DNA from: Pseudomonas fluorescens
Lineage (GTDB): Bacteria > Pseudomonadota > Gammaproteobacteria > Pseudomonadales > Pseudomonadaceae
Length of the DNA stretch: 64,000 bases
Assembly: GCF_005938625.1 (NCBI RefSeq)
Contig: NZ_VCNJ01000003.1
Span: forward strand, 186,001 to 250,000
Direction: 5' to 3'
In this document: one piece after another, positions 37,647 to 46,354 of the stretch
Position numbering within the stretch: position 1 is the first letter of the stretch
How the letters are laid out: each line of letters opens with the position of its first letter
Notes under the pieces: generated by a model
The model's input: the letters and a program-made list of their open reading frames with translations, nothing else
Databases searched by the model: none
Told to the model about the DNA's origin: nothing
Translations under genes and position numbers: made by a program

Positions 37647-37664
37647 ATGACAGAAAGATGACAA
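37647..37664 (-). promoter_or_regulatory. Pho box upstream of pstC
   Basis: On the minus strand TTGTCAT-CTTT-CTGTCAT, 13 of 14 consensus positions in the two 7-bp repeats. It ends 22 bp before the first pstC ATG and shows that pstCAB-phoU has its own PhoB-driven promoter separate from pstS. Confidence 0.85.
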
Positions 37665-37726
37665 TGCAGTGACGCAGCAAATCCACCGCCAGCGGGACTG
37701 GCAGAGGATCAAAAATTTGAGGTGTG

Positions 37727-37791
37727 GAAAAGGCCGGCCTGTAAGCAGATCCGGCCTTTTACCTGAGTCCGGTGGGGTTCACCCCGGACTC
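37727..37791 (-). terminator. Tandem hairpins, terminator of pstS
   Basis: Just after the pstS stop the minus strand first forms a hairpin with GAGTCC/GGACTC outer arms (37765-37791), then a second with AAAAGGCCGG/CCGGCCTTTT arms (37728-37760). The second ends in a T-run and should act as an intrinsic terminator; the first may protect the 3' end of the abundant pstS message. Confidence 0.85.
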
Positions 37792-37797
37792 AATTTG

Positions 37798-38799
37798 TTA
37801 CTTCTTTGCGACTTCAGCGCCGCCTTCTTGCAGACCCAGGTCAGCCAGTGCTTTTGCAGCAACCTTGGCTGGCAACGGGATGTAACCGTCTTTCACTACG
37901 ACTTCCTGGCCCTGTTTCGACAGCACCAGCTTCACGAACTCGGCTTCCAGCGGAGCCAGAGGCTTGTTCGGGGCTTTGTTGACGTACACGTAGAGGAAAC
38001 GCGACAGCGGGTACTTGCCGTTCAGGGCGTTTTCTTCGGTGTCTTCGATGAAGTCAGTGCTGCCCTTCTTCGACAGCGCAACGGTTTTCACGCTGGCAGT
38101 CTTGTAGCCGATGCCCGAGTAACCGATGCCGTTCAGCGAGGAGCTGATCGACTGCACCACCGACGCCGAACCTGGTTGTTCGTTAACGTTTGGTTTGTAG
38201 TCGCCTTTGCACAGGGCTTCTTCTTTGAAGTAGCCGTAGGTGCCGGATACCGAGTTACGACCGAACAGCTGAACTGGCTTGTTGGCCAGGTCGCCGGTCA
38301 CACCCAGGTCGCCCCAGGTTTTCACGTCGGCTTTGGCGCCGCACAGACGGGTCGACGAGAAGATCGCATCAACCTGTTCCATGGTCAGGTGCTGGATCGG
38401 GTTGTCCTTGTGTACGAACACAGCCAAAGCGTCCACGGCAACCGGGATAGCGGTTGGCTTGTAGCCGTACTTCTGCTCGAAGGCCGCCAGTTCGGTGTCC
38501 TTCATCTTACGGCTCATCGGGCCCAGGTTGGAGGTGCCTTCAGTCAGCGCAGGTGGCGCGGTGGCGGAGCCAGCGGCCTGAATCTGGATGTTTACGTTCG
38601 GGTATTCTTTTTTGTAGTTCTCAGCCCACAGGGTCATGAGGTTGGCCAGAGTATCGGAGCCGACGCTGGACAGGTTGCCCGACACACCAGTGGTCTTGGT
38701 GTAGCTCGGGATAGCAGGGTCAACAGCGGCGAACGCGTTGGCAGTCGCAACGCCAGCAGCGACAAAAGTCATTGCCGCCATCAAACGCTTCAGTTTCAT
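37798..38799 (-). CDS. pstS: Phosphate-binding periplasmic protein PstS
   Basis: 333 aa. Signal peptide of about 24 residues ending NAFA-AVDP. The mature protein shows PstS features: the [17 protein letters not shown] segment, the phosphate-contacting [14 protein letters not shown] loop ([10 protein letters not shown]) and [16 protein letters not shown] near the end. It captures phosphate for PstCAB and is a main PhoB target; a Pho box lies 79 bp upstream and a terminator follows, so it is transcribed alone. Confidence 0.96.
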   Translation of the reverse strand: MKLKRLMAAMTFVAAGVATANAFAAVDPAIPSYTKTTGVSGNLSSVGSDTLANLMTLWAENYKKEYPNVNIQIQAAGSATAPPALTEGTSNLGPMSRKMKDTELAAFEQKYGYKPTAIPVAVDALAVFVHKDNPIQHLTMEQVDAIFSSTRLCGAKADVKTWGDLGVTGDLANKPVQLFGRNSVSGTYGYFKEEALCKGDYKPNVNEQPGSASVVQSISSSLNGIGYSGIGYKTASVKTVALSKKGSTDFIEDTEENALNGKYPLSRFLYVYVNKAPNKPLAPLEAEFVKLVLSKQGQEVVVKDGYIPLPAKVAAKALADLGLQEGGAEVAKK

Positions 38800-38877
38800 G
38801 CCTTACTCCTAGCAGATAGGGTGTGTTAAGTCGGGGCCAAGTATCAGCAGGCCGTGTGAACACTCTATGGCTGAAAT

Positions 38878-38895
38878 ATGACAATTGGATGAAAG
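38878..38895 (-). promoter_or_regulatory. Pho box upstream of pstS
   Basis: On the minus strand CTTTCAT-CCAA-TTGTCAT, two 7-bp repeats each one mismatch from CTGTCAT. A candidate -10 (CATAGA) follows at about 38869-38864. It is placed for a leader of about 60 nt before pstS. Confidence 0.8.
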
Positions 38896-38928
38896 GCCAG
38901 CATGGCCTTCACTTTAAAAAAGGAAACG

Positions 38929-38973
38929 TTTGTCAGGTTGACAAATCACAACATGAATATAGTCTTGTCAACC
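38929..38973 (+). promoter_or_regulatory. Operator-like repeats and promoter of the XRE-ImmA/PIN module
   Basis: A perfect palindrome TTTGTCA-GGT-TGACAAA (38929-38945) overlaps a second inverted pair, GGTTGACAA (38936-38944) with TTGTCAACC (38965-38973). The TTGACA at 38938 can serve as -35 with a TAGTCT or TATAGT -10 at about 38958-38965. The three half-sites flanking the promoter, 14 nt before the gene start, look like an autorepression operator for the XRE protein. Confidence 0.65.
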
Positions 38974-38986
38974 ACGAGAGGACCCC

Positions 38987-40045
38987 ATGATAAACGACCG
39001 AATTCGCCGCGCGCGCCTGCAAAAAGGCCTCACTCTAGAGGCCTTGGCGATGGACCTTGGCGATATAACCAAACAAGCCTTGAGCAAATATGAGAAGGGG
39101 TTGAGCACTCCGAACTCAACTCGTCTGCTGCAACTGGCCAAGGCGCTTCAGGTCAGCCCTGAGTACTTCTTTCGCGCGGATGCAATTGCGCTGGCGCCTC
39201 TGGAGTTTCGAAAACTGGCCCGAATGCCTAAATATCGCCAGGCACAGGTGGAAGAGAAAATTCGCGAGCACCTTGAGCGCTACATCGCGCTCGAGGAATG
39301 TTTCGACCCCGCAGACATCCACACTCCCGTCACCCCGGCACAAATGATCTCTGTTTCCTGTATCGATGAAGCCGAAGGCGCAGCAGAGGAGCTTCGGCAG
39401 TTCTGGGGAATTGGTAGCGACCCCATTGCCAATTTGACCGAACAGCTGGAGGAGCACAGCATCAAGGTCGCAATGCTGAACGGCCCGGACGACTTCGACG
39501 GTGCCTGCGCAGCCACCGGTAACGGCGAGCACGTGCTGATTGCGTTGAATGCCGATCGTCCAGGCGAACGGATCAGGTTCACTGCCGCCCATGAACTCGG
39601 CCACTGGGTCATGGCATTACCAGAAGATATGCCGGAGAGGGACAAGGAAAATTGTTGCCATCGATTCGCTGGCGCGTTTCTTTACCCGGCGAAAAGTGTC
39701 ACCGGTGACTTCGGTAGCCATCCTCGCTCCAGAGTTCATCCACGAGAACTGCTGATTGCAAAGCGTCAATACGGGATCTCAATGCATGCCGCGTTGAGAC
39801 GCCTGAAAGATCTGAAGCTTCTCAGCGAAAGTGGCTATAAGTCCCTCACCATCCAATTCAGCGCCAATGGCTGGCGCAAATCAGAACCTGAGCCGTTACC
39901 TTGCAAGCCGCCTCAAAGATTTGAGTCGCTAGCATTCTGGGCGCTGGCAGAAGGTTTGATCACCAAGTCTCGGGCTGCCGAACTCCTGCGCAAACCAGTG
40001 AGCGCACTGGACCCCAATTTTTTGGGTTCACTGGAGAATGCATGA
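38987..40045 (+). CDS. XRE repressor fused to ImmA/IrrE metallopeptidase, candidate antitoxin
   Basis: 352 aa. An N-terminal Cro/XRE helix-turn-helix (about 5-62, TLEALAMDLGDITKQALSKYE) is followed by a linker and an ImmA/IrrE (COG2856) domain with the zinc motif HELGH at about 201-205 (FTAAHELGHWVMALP) and a downstream FAGAFLYP segment. Such proteins repress mobile-element or toxin genes and may be proteolytically switched. It has a 4-nt ATGA overlap with the PIN gene behind it, an arrangement typical of toxin-antitoxin pairs. It is inserted between pstS and the MFS gene, which I recall as adjacent in PAO1. Confidence 0.88.
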   Translation: MINDRIRRARLQKGLTLEALAMDLGDITKQALSKYEKGLSTPNSTRLLQLAKALQVSPEYFFRADAIALAPLEFRKLARMPKYRQAQVEEKIREHLERYIALEECFDPADIHTPVTPAQMISVSCIDEAEGAAEELRQFWGIGSDPIANLTEQLEEHSIKVAMLNGPDDFDGACAATGNGEHVLIALNADRPGERIRFTAAHELGHWVMALPEDMPERDKENCCHRFAGAFLYPAKSVTGDFGSHPRSRVHPRELLIAKRQYGISMHAALRRLKDLKLLSESGYKSLTIQFSANGWRKSEPEPLPCKPPQRFESLAFWALAEGLITKSRAAELLRKPVSALDPNFLGSLENA

Positions 40046-40533
40046 GTTTGATCTTCATCAGTGATACGAATATCTGGATTGACTTCAGAAACGCCGGATT
40101 ACTGGAGCAGATGTTTCGCTTGCCATTCACACTTTGCTGCACCGACTTTGTCATGCATGAGCTTGCAGACTTTCCCCACCAGGAACTGCTTGATCGAGGG
40201 CTGAGTGTCGAATCGTTCGATGAGTCTGGCGTGATCAGGCTCTTTGAGCTGAAAGTCGAGCACAACAACAGCTCACTGGCGGACGTGTCTTGTTACCTGC
40301 TGGCACAGGAAACAGGACGTCCGTTGCTGACCGGAGACGGCAAGTTAAGGCGCCAGGCACAACGAGATGGACTGGAGGTGCACGGCGCACTCTGGTTACT
40401 CGATCTGATGGTTGAACATCACGTAATCGAAAAGCCGCACGCCGCAGACGCCTTAACCCATATGCTTGAGCATGGCGCTCGACTCCCAACTGGCGAGTGC
40501 GAAACAAGGCTCTCACGCTGGCGAGAGCCCTAG
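40042..40533 (+). CDS. PIN-domain protein, candidate toxin
   Basis: 163 aa PIN-like nuclease fold. The N-terminal acidic motif is ISDTNIWIDF (D8), with further acidic residues at HELADF (about 36-39), LADVSCYLLA (about 77) and LLTGDGKLRRQA (about 98), the spacing expected for VapC-type metal-dependent RNases. Coupled to the upstream XRE-ImmA gene. As far as I recall, similar XRE-ImmA genes are often paired with DUF4411/PIN-like proteins. The last codons form a hairpin (GGCTCTC/GAGAGCC) without a T-run. Toxicity is not shown by the sequence. Confidence 0.82.
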   Translation: MSLIFISDTNIWIDFRNAGLLEQMFRLPFTLCCTDFVMHELADFPHQELLDRGLSVESFDESGVIRLFELKVEHNNSSLADVSCYLLAQETGRPLLTGDGKLRRQAQRDGLEVHGALWLLDLMVEHHVIEKPHAADALTHMLEHGARLPTGECETRLSRWREP

Positions 40534-40549
40534 ATAGCAGAATCCTGGA

Positions 40550-41848
40550 TCAGCGCCCCTTTTTCCAGAGCCACGCCCCCACCAGAATCCCCATCGCGCA
40601 CAGCACCGCCACATAGTAGGCGGGCCCCATCGCGCTTTCTTTCAGCAGCAGACTGACCACCATCGGCGTCAACCCGCCGAAGATCGCGTAAGCCACGTTG
40701 TACGAGAACGACAAGCCGCTAAAGCGCACCACCGGCGGAAACGCCTTAACCATCACATACGGCACCGCACCAATGGTGCCGACCAGCAAACCGGTCAACG
40801 CATACAGCGGGAACAGCCAGTTCGGGTGATCGGCGAGGCTGTGATAGAACGTCCAGGAGCTGATCAAAAGGCCCAGGCAACCGAAGACAAATACGCGGCC
40901 AGCACCAAAACGATCCGCCAGTGCGCCGGAAATGATGCAGCCGATGCTCAGGAACACGATCGCCAGACTGTTCGACTGCAGCGACTCGGTCGGCGTGAAG
41001 TGATAGACCGTTTGCAACACAGTCGGGGTCATCAGAATGACCACGACGATGCCAGCGGAGAGCAACCAGGTCAGCAGCATCGAGATCGCAATCGCGCCGC
41101 GATGATCACGCAGCACCGCGCGCAGCGGTACTTCTTCAGCCAAGGCCTTGCGCAGTTGCAGTTCGGCAAATACCGGAGTTTCGTGCAGCCAGCGACGCAG
41201 GTAGACCGAGAACAGGCCGAACACACCGCCCAGCAGGAATGGAATCCGCCAGGCGTAATCGGAAACCTCGGCAGGCGTATAAATGCTGTTGATCGCCGTG
41301 GCAACCAGCGAGCCGAGCAGAATACCGGCGGTCAGGCCGCTGGTGAGGGTGCCGCAGGCGTAGCCCATATGCTTTTGCGGCACGTGTTCGGAAACGAAGA
41401 CCCACGCCCCCGGCACTTCCCCGCCAATCGCCGCGCCCTGAATTACCCGCATCAATAGCAGAAGAATCGGCGCCCACATGCCGATCTGCGCATACGTTGG
41501 CAGCAGACCCATGATCAGGGTCGGCACGGCCATCATGAAAATGCTCAGGGTGAACATCTTCTTGCGCCCCAGCAGATCACCGAAGTGCGCCATGACGATG
41601 CCGCCCAGCGGCCGCGCGAGGTAGCCGGCGGCGAAGATGCCGAAGGTCTGCATCAGGCGCAGCCACTCGGGCATGTCGGCCGGGAAGAACAGCTTGCCGA
41701 CCACGGTGGCGAAGAAGACGAAGATGATGAAATCGTAGAATTCCAGCGCGCCGCCAAGGGCGGACAGCGACAGAGTCTTGTAGTCATTGCGGGTCAACGG
41801 TCGTGCGGGTTGCTCGGGCTGCGCGAGGCTCGAAGGCGCTGTGGTCAT
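40550..41848 (-). CDS. MFS transporter, metabolite:H+ symporter type
   Basis: 432 aa from MTTAPSSLAQ; the longest frame would add 32 residues of non-family sequence. About twelve membrane helices with the MFS loop motif GDLLGRKKMF (about 95-104) and the MHS-family-like RVIQGAAIGGEVPGAW (about 138-153). It probably imports a carboxylate or osmolyte, but the substrate cannot be told. Lies in the slot of PAO1 PA5370 by synteny. Divergent from the thioesterase across a 376-bp gap. Confidence 0.88.
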   Translation of the reverse strand: MTTAPSSLAQPEQPARPLTRNDYKTLSLSALGGALEFYDFIIFVFFATVVGKLFFPADMPEWLRLMQTFGIFAAGYLARPLGGIVMAHFGDLLGRKKMFTLSIFMMAVPTLIMGLLPTYAQIGMWAPILLLLMRVIQGAAIGGEVPGAWVFVSEHVPQKHMGYACGTLTSGLTAGILLGSLVATAINSIYTPAEVSDYAWRIPFLLGGVFGLFSVYLRRWLHETPVFAELQLRKALAEEVPLRAVLRDHRGAIAISMLLTWLLSAGIVVVILMTPTVLQTVYHFTPTESLQSNSLAIVFLSIGCIISGALADRFGAGRVFVFGCLGLLISSWTFYHSLADHPNWLFPLYALTGLLVGTIGAVPYVMVKAFPPVVRFSGLSFSYNVAYAIFGGLTPMVVSLLLKESAMGPAYYVAVLCAMGILVGAWLWKKGR

Positions 41849-42224
41849 GGCAAGGGCTTCTCTTATAGTCGGATCTGCCGCCACAACAACGCTGGCGGTG
41901 GCTTGGGCAGGTTCGGCACCATAGCAAATTGTTCGAAAAAGCACATAGAGGTGCGTATTTGACGGTCGAAATCAGAACCGGATGGTCGTCGCGGAGTCTA
42001 CCGACCGATATACTCGCAACCTGCTCCGGTTTGTAGGGGGTTGCTGTGCGAAAACGTCGTTGGCCCGGCCTTTGCTCGGGATTAGCCGGTTTCGCAGAGT
42101 TTCTCCTTAGGCGCCTGATGGAAAACGTGACGAACGTAGTATGTTCGGTGCTGAATCGTTTTTCCCGAAGACGGCTACCACCAGCAGTACCAACGAAGAG
42201 TCACGGGTCAGAGGCACCCCCGGC
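41849..42224. other. Gene-free intergenic stretch between MFS and thioesterase genes
   Basis: About 375 bases carrying the two divergent promoters. Short frames exist (for example 42046-42228 from a GTG), but none has a ribosome-binding site or recognisable product. No repeat or clear operator was seen. Confidence 0.5.
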
Positions 42225-42629
42225 ATGATAGAGCTCGAACAAGAAGATCCGATCCCGCAAGGCGACCTGGCCTTGCAAATCACCGCACTTCCACGCGAAA
42301 CCAACGGCTTTGGCGATATTTTCGGCGGCTGGCTGGTGGCGCAGATGGATTTGGCCGGTACTGCGATGGCCAGCCGTGTCGCTGGCGGCCGTGTAGCGAC
42401 CGTCGCCATCGATCGCATGGCGTTTCTCGTGCCTGTCGCTGTCGGCGCGCAATTGTCCTTCTATACCCAGACCCTGGAAATCGGCCGCAGCTCGATCCAG
42501 ATGATGGTCGAAGTGTGGAGCGACGACCCGCTGTCCAGCGAGTGGCGTAAAGTGACCGAAGCGGTTTTCGTCTTCGTCGCCATCGACGGCAGCGGCCGCA
42601 CTCGCTCGGTTCCGCCGCGCGCGCGCTAA
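42225..42629 (+). CDS. YciA-type acyl-CoA thioesterase
   Basis: 134 aa hotdog-fold protein from MIELEQEDPIPQG; AGAGG lies about 10 nt upstream, and a longer frame is not family-like. The active-site region NGFGDIFGGWLVAQMDLAG (about 28-46) is typical of YciA/acyl-CoA hydrolases, in which an Asp of the GDIFGGW loop activates water to cleave acyl-CoA. Cytosolic. It precedes the mutarotase gene by 57 nt and may be co-transcribed. Confidence 0.9.
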   Translation: MIELEQEDPIPQGDLALQITALPRETNGFGDIFGGWLVAQMDLAGTAMASRVAGGRVATVAIDRMAFLVPVAVGAQLSFYTQTLEIGRSSIQMMVEVWSDDPLSSEWRKVTEAVFVFVAIDGSGRTRSVPPRAR

Positions 42630-42686
42630 ACCTCGCGGCCGTTTGACGGTCGATAGTTGTCCTTGTTACTGATTGAGAGCTGTCCG

Positions 42687-43586
42687 ATGAACACGCCCAA
42701 CGTTGAAGCGGTGAAACTGGATGAACTGAACTGCTGGCGCATCCGCCACGGTCAGGCCGAAGTGCTGGTGGCCCAGCAAGGCGCGCACATCCTCAGTTAT
42801 CAGATCGATGGCCAGCCGCCGATCATCTGGCTCAACGACAAGGCCGACTTCAAGACGGGCAAAAGCATTCGTGCCGGTGTGCCGGTGTGCTGGCCGTGGT
42901 TCGGCAAGTTCGAACGCAACCCGCAGAACGTGCAGGCCATGTACACCGGCGAGCAACCGGCACCCGCGCACGGTCTGGTACGGGCGATGGATTGGGAGCT
43001 GGGCGGCATCGAATCGGAGGCTGACGGCATCAAGGTCGAGTTCAAGCTGCCCTACCCCGAAGGTGGCCTGCCGGGCTGGCCGCATCAGGTCGATCTGACC
43101 CTGACCCTGCATTTGTCCAAGCAACTGAGTTTCAGCCTGACCAGCCATAACCGTGGCAGTGACACCGTCAGCCTGAGTCAGGCGCTGCACACTTATTTCG
43201 CAGTGAGTGACGTGCGCAATGTGCACGTCGACGGCGTGGATGGCTTGAACTACATCGAGACGCTGGATGACTGGAAAACCCACAGCCAGCAAGGTGATCT
43301 GCAGTTTGCTGGTGAGACCGACCGTATCTATCTCGACGCTCCGCCACAACTGAGCATCGTCGACCCAGCCTGGGAAAGACGCATTGTGCTGACGGCCACA
43401 GGTTCACGCACGGCGGTGATCTGGAACCCGTGGATCGACCGCGCGGCAGCGCTGGCCGACATGGACAACGATGGCTGGCAGCGCATGTTGTGCATCGAGA
43501 CGGCGAATGTGATGGATGACATCGTCACTCTCGCGCCGGGTGCGAGCCATACCATGGGCGTCAGTGTCGCCAGCAAACCGCTCTAA
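42687..43586 (+). CDS. D-hexose-6-phosphate mutarotase (YeaD family)
   Basis: 299 aa from MNTPNVEAVKL, with a GAGAG site; ten upstream in-frame codons are judged non-coding. Aldose-1-epimerase-type beta-sandwich with the YeaD markers RAGVPVCWPWFG (about 62-73), APAHGLVRAMDWEL (about 91-104) and HTYFAVSDV (about 167-175). It equilibrates alpha and beta anomers of glucose-6-phosphate or related hexose phosphates. Followed by a REPIN element. Confidence 0.92.
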   Translation: MNTPNVEAVKLDELNCWRIRHGQAEVLVAQQGAHILSYQIDGQPPIIWLNDKADFKTGKSIRAGVPVCWPWFGKFERNPQNVQAMYTGEQPAPAHGLVRAMDWELGGIESEADGIKVEFKLPYPEGGLPGWPHQVDLTLTLHLSKQLSFSLTSHNRGSDTVSLSQALHTYFAVSDVRNVHVDGVDGLNYIETLDDWKTHSQQGDLQFAGETDRIYLDAPPQLSIVDPAWERRIVLTATGSRTAVIWNPWIDRAAALADMDNDGWQRMLCIETANVMDDIVTLAPGASHTMGVSVASKPL

Positions 43587-43604
43587 TCAACACCGCCAAA
43601 CCAA

Positions 43605-43691
43605 TGTAGGAGTGAGCCTGCTCGCGATAGCGGTTTGTCAGATCCATTAAATTGGCTGACACGACGCTATCGCGAGCAGGCTCACTCCTAC
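43605..43691. repeat. REPIN element, family A
   Basis: Inverted repeat with arms TGTAGGAGTGAGCCTGCTCG and GCGATAGCG in each half, spacer TTTGTCAGATCC... Lies between the convergent mutarotase and DUF3299 genes. Closely matches the copy at 25301-25391. Confidence 0.9.
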
Positions 43692-43709
43692 AGTAGTTTG
43701 TGGCGCCTG

Positions 43710-44246
43710 TTAGAGATCGGATTCCTGCACCACCCGCACCTTGTCCGCTTCCAGCGCATACGCCGCGTCCGCCAGATCATTGCTGACCTTTTCAACCTTC
43801 AGCGTGCCGGTCACCCACAGGGGCGTGTAGATATCGTCCAGCTTCAAACCCTTCGGATAACGCACCAGCACCAGTTGATTCGGCGGCGGTGGCGGCACGT
43901 GGATGCACGCGCCCGGATACGGCACGAGGAAGAACAAAGTGCTGCGGCCCTTGGCGTCGGACTCCAGCGGCACCGGGTAACCGCCGATGCGGATGTGTTT
44001 GTCGTTCATCGACGCCACGGTTTTGGTCGAATACATCACCGCCGGCAAACCTTTGGCCTGTTTCATCCCGCCCTTCTCGGTGAAGGTGCCGGTGGCTTCC
44101 GGGGAGTTGTGGTCGATTTCAGGCATGGCCTCGAGGGCCTTTTGATCCGACTTGGGCATCAGTTCGAGCCAGTCGGTTTCCGGCAGTTCGCCGGCGTGGG
44201 CCAAACCGCTGCCCAGGAAAAGGAGAGTCAACAGAAGACGGCGCAT
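43710..44246 (-). CDS. Secreted DUF3299 protein
   Basis: 178 aa. A signal peptide of 18 residues (ending GLAHA-GELPE) precedes a domain with the DUF3299 pattern IRIGGYPVPLE (about 85-95) and FFLVPYPGACIHVPPPPPNQ (about 105-124), the latter conserved for an unknown role. It is predicted to be periplasmic. Function of the family is unknown. A weak promoter gap separates it from the upstream GlsB gene, which has the same orientation. Confidence 0.88.
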   Translation of the reverse strand: MRRLLLTLLFLGSGLAHAGELPETDWLELMPKSDQKALEAMPEIDHNSPEATGTFTEKGGMKQAKGLPAVMYSTKTVASMNDKHIRIGGYPVPLESDAKGRSTLFFLVPYPGACIHVPPPPPNQLVLVRYPKGLKLDDIYTPLWVTGTLKVEKVSNDLADAAYALEADKVRVVQESDL

Positions 44247-44339
44247 GAAGGTGCTCGGTATAGAAAGGAAGGAACAGTGAATCGCCGAGCATTCTAGCCC
44301 TCCCGGCCACGTTGGCAGAGAGGGCTTTGTCGCTTTGGA

Positions 44340-44585
44340 TCAGTTCTTTTTGATCAGGCCGTAGATAACCAGCAACACGATCGCGCCAACCAGTGCACCG
44401 ATGAAACCTGCACCCTCGCCCGCGTGATAGATGCCCAGAGCCTGGCCGCCGTAAGTGGCTGCCAGCGAACCGCCGATACCGAGCAGGATGGTCATGATCC
44501 AGCCCATGCTGTCATCGCCCGGTTTCAGGAACCGCGCCAGCAGGCCGACGATCAAGCCGATAAAGATGGTTCCGATAATTCCCAT
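44340..44585 (-). CDS. GlsB/YeaQ/YmgE-family small membrane protein
   Basis: 81 aa with three hydrophobic segments: MGIIGTIFIGLIVGLLARF (1-19), GWIMTILLGIGGSLAATYGG (28-47) and FIGALVGAIVLLVIYGLIKK (61-80). It contains the KPGDDSMGWIMTI motif of transglycosylase-associated stress proteins. Inner-membrane; induced by stress in other bacteria. Role unknown. Confidence 0.93.
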   Translation of the reverse strand: MGIIGTIFIGLIVGLLARFLKPGDDSMGWIMTILLGIGGSLAATYGGQALGIYHAGEGAGFIGALVGAIVLLVIYGLIKKN

Positions 44586-44695
44586 GGCAATTCCCTCTCA
44601 AAGATAGATATGCGAAGCCTAGTCAGACTTTGGCATCCTGCCATGAGAGAACGGCGGCCCCTGAATGGTTCCGCCGCTGCCACATGAAACTGCCG

Positions 44696-45778
44696 TTACT
44701 CGGCGATCAGCGCTTCGACCTTGACGATCTGCGCCTGCAGCGTGGCCATGTCGGCGCAGCGCAGGTTGGCGTGACCGACCTTGCGCCCGGCCTTGAAGGC
44801 TTTGCCGTAGTGATGCAGATGGCAGTCTTCGATGGCGATGACTTTCTCAACCGGCGGTACCACACCGATGAAGTTAAGCATCGCGCTCTCGCCAACCTTG
44901 GCCGTCGACCCCAGCGGCAGGCCGGCAACGGCGCGCAGGTGGTTTTCGAACTGGCTGCACTCGGCGCCTTCGGTGGTCCAGTGCCCGGAGTTGTGCACGC
45001 GCGGGGCGATCTCGTTGGCCTTGAGGCCACCGTCGACTTCAAAGAACTCGAACGCCATCACGCCGACGTAGTTCAACTGCTTGAGCACACGGCTCGAGTA
45101 GTCTTCGGCCAGCGCCTGCAACGGGTGATCGGTGCTGGCCACCGACAGCTTGAGAATGCCGCTGTCGTGGGTGTTGTGCACCAGCGGATAGAACCTGGTT
45201 TCACCATCGCGAGCACGCACGGCGATCAGCGAGACTTCACCGGTGAACGGCACGAAGCCTTCCAGCAGGCAGGACACGCTGCCCAGTTCGGCGAAGGTGT
45301 CGACCACATCTTCCGGCTTGCGCAGGACTTTCTGGCCCTTGCCGTCGTAACCCAGAGTGCGGGTTTTCAGCACGGCCGGCAGACCGATCGAAGCCACGGC
45401 AGCATCCAGATCGGCTTGCGATTGAATGTCGGCGAAGGCCGGCGTCGGGATGCCCAGATCCTTGAACATGCTCTTTTCGAACCAGCGGTCGCGAGCGATG
45501 CGCAGGGCTTCGGCGCTCGGATAAACCGGGACGAACTGCGAGAGGAATGCCACGGTTTCGGCCGGGACGCTTTCGAACTCGAAGGTCACCAGATCGACTT
45601 CATCGGCCAGTTGGCGCAGATGATCCTGATCGCCGTAATCGGCCCGCAGGTGTTCGCCCAACGCAGCGGCGCAAGCGTCCGGCGCAGGGTCGAGGAAAGC
45701 GAAGTTCATGCCCAGCGGAGTGCCCGCCAGGGCCAACATGCGACCCAACTGGCCGCCACCGATTACACCGATCTTCAT
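44696..45778 (-). CDS. purK: 5-(carboxyamino)imidazole ribonucleotide synthase PurK
   Basis: 360 aa from MKIGVIGGGQLGRMLALAG; the open frame extends upstream but the family start is clear. ATP-grasp enzyme: it converts AIR, bicarbonate and ATP to N5-CAIR in purine synthesis. Visible are the N-terminal Rossmann GGGQLGRM, LKTRTLGYDGKGQ (ATP-binding loop, about 146-158) and the ATP-grasp metal site VFNEIAPRVHNSGHW-like region (LKANEIAPRVHNSGHW, about 259-274). Lies 10 nt downstream of purE. Confidence 0.97.
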   Translation of the reverse strand: MKIGVIGGGQLGRMLALAGTPLGMNFAFLDPAPDACAAALGEHLRADYGDQDHLRQLADEVDLVTFEFESVPAETVAFLSQFVPVYPSAEALRIARDRWFEKSMFKDLGIPTPAFADIQSQADLDAAVASIGLPAVLKTRTLGYDGKGQKVLRKPEDVVDTFAELGSVSCLLEGFVPFTGEVSLIAVRARDGETRFYPLVHNTHDSGILKLSVASTDHPLQALAEDYSSRVLKQLNYVGVMAFEFFEVDGGLKANEIAPRVHNSGHWTTEGAECSQFENHLRAVAGLPLGSTAKVGESAMLNFIGVVPPVEKVIAIEDCHLHHYGKAFKAGRKVGHANLRCADMATLQAQIVKVEALIAE

Positions 45779-45788
45779 CTCAACAACC

Positions 45789-46280
45789 TCAGGCAATACG
45801 TGGGTCTGGATTGTCCAGGACGCTGTCTGTCTGCTCGGCACGGAAGGTTTTCAGTACCGCGTGGAACTGTGGATGCTTGGCGCCGAGGATGCTCGCCGAG
45901 AGCAGCGCGGCGTTGATCGCGCCGGCCTTGCCGATAGCGAGGGTGGCGACCGGAATGCCGGCTGGCATCTGCACGATCGACAGCAGCGAGTCGACGCCCG
46001 AGAGCATGGCCGACTGCACCGGCACACCGAGCACCGGCAGGTGGGTCTTGGCCGCACACATGCCTGGCAAGTGGGCTGCGCCACCGGCACCGGCGATAAT
46101 CACCTCGATGCCGCGGCTTTCAGCCTCTTCGGCGTACTGGAACAGCAGATCCGGGGTGCGGTGGGCAGAGACCACTTTGACCTCGTACGGGATGCCGAGC
46201 TTTTCCAGCATATCGGCGGTGTGGCTAAGGGTGGACCAATCGGACTTGGAGCCCATGATCACGCCAACCAGTGCACTCAT
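45789..46280 (-). CDS. purE: N5-CAIR mutase PurE
   Basis: 163 aa from [15 protein letters not shown]. Class I PurE motifs GSKSDW (10-15), VSAHRTPD (about 40-47) and [10 protein letters not shown] (about 68-77) are present. It moves the carboxylate to make CAIR, the step after PurK. The mRNA leader upstream contains a GC-rich hairpin, so attenuation or processing control is possible. Confidence 0.97.
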   Translation of the reverse strand: MSALVGVIMGSKSDWSTLSHTADMLEKLGIPYEVKVVSAHRTPDLLFQYAEEAESRGIEVIIAGAGGAAHLPGMCAAKTHLPVLGVPVQSAMLSGVDSLLSIVQMPAGIPVATLAIGKAGAINAALLSASILGAKHPQFHAVLKTFRAEQTDSVLDNPDPRIA

Positions 46281-46328
46281 CGTCGCGCCTCTTCTCTCTG
46301 GAGCGCCCGCAGGCGCGTCATAAAACAA

Positions 46329-46354
46329 CAAGCCACGCAGGTTGCGTGGCTTGA
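46329..46354 (-). promoter_or_regulatory. Hairpin in the purEK leader
   Basis: On the minus strand AAGCCACGCA and its complement TGCGTGGCTT flank a 3-4-nt loop, followed by GTTGTTTT. A second small GC hairpin (GCGCCTGCGGGCGC) lies between it and the purE start 49 nt later. This could end the upstream lysR transcript or attenuate purEK; the sequence does not decide. Confidence 0.5.
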
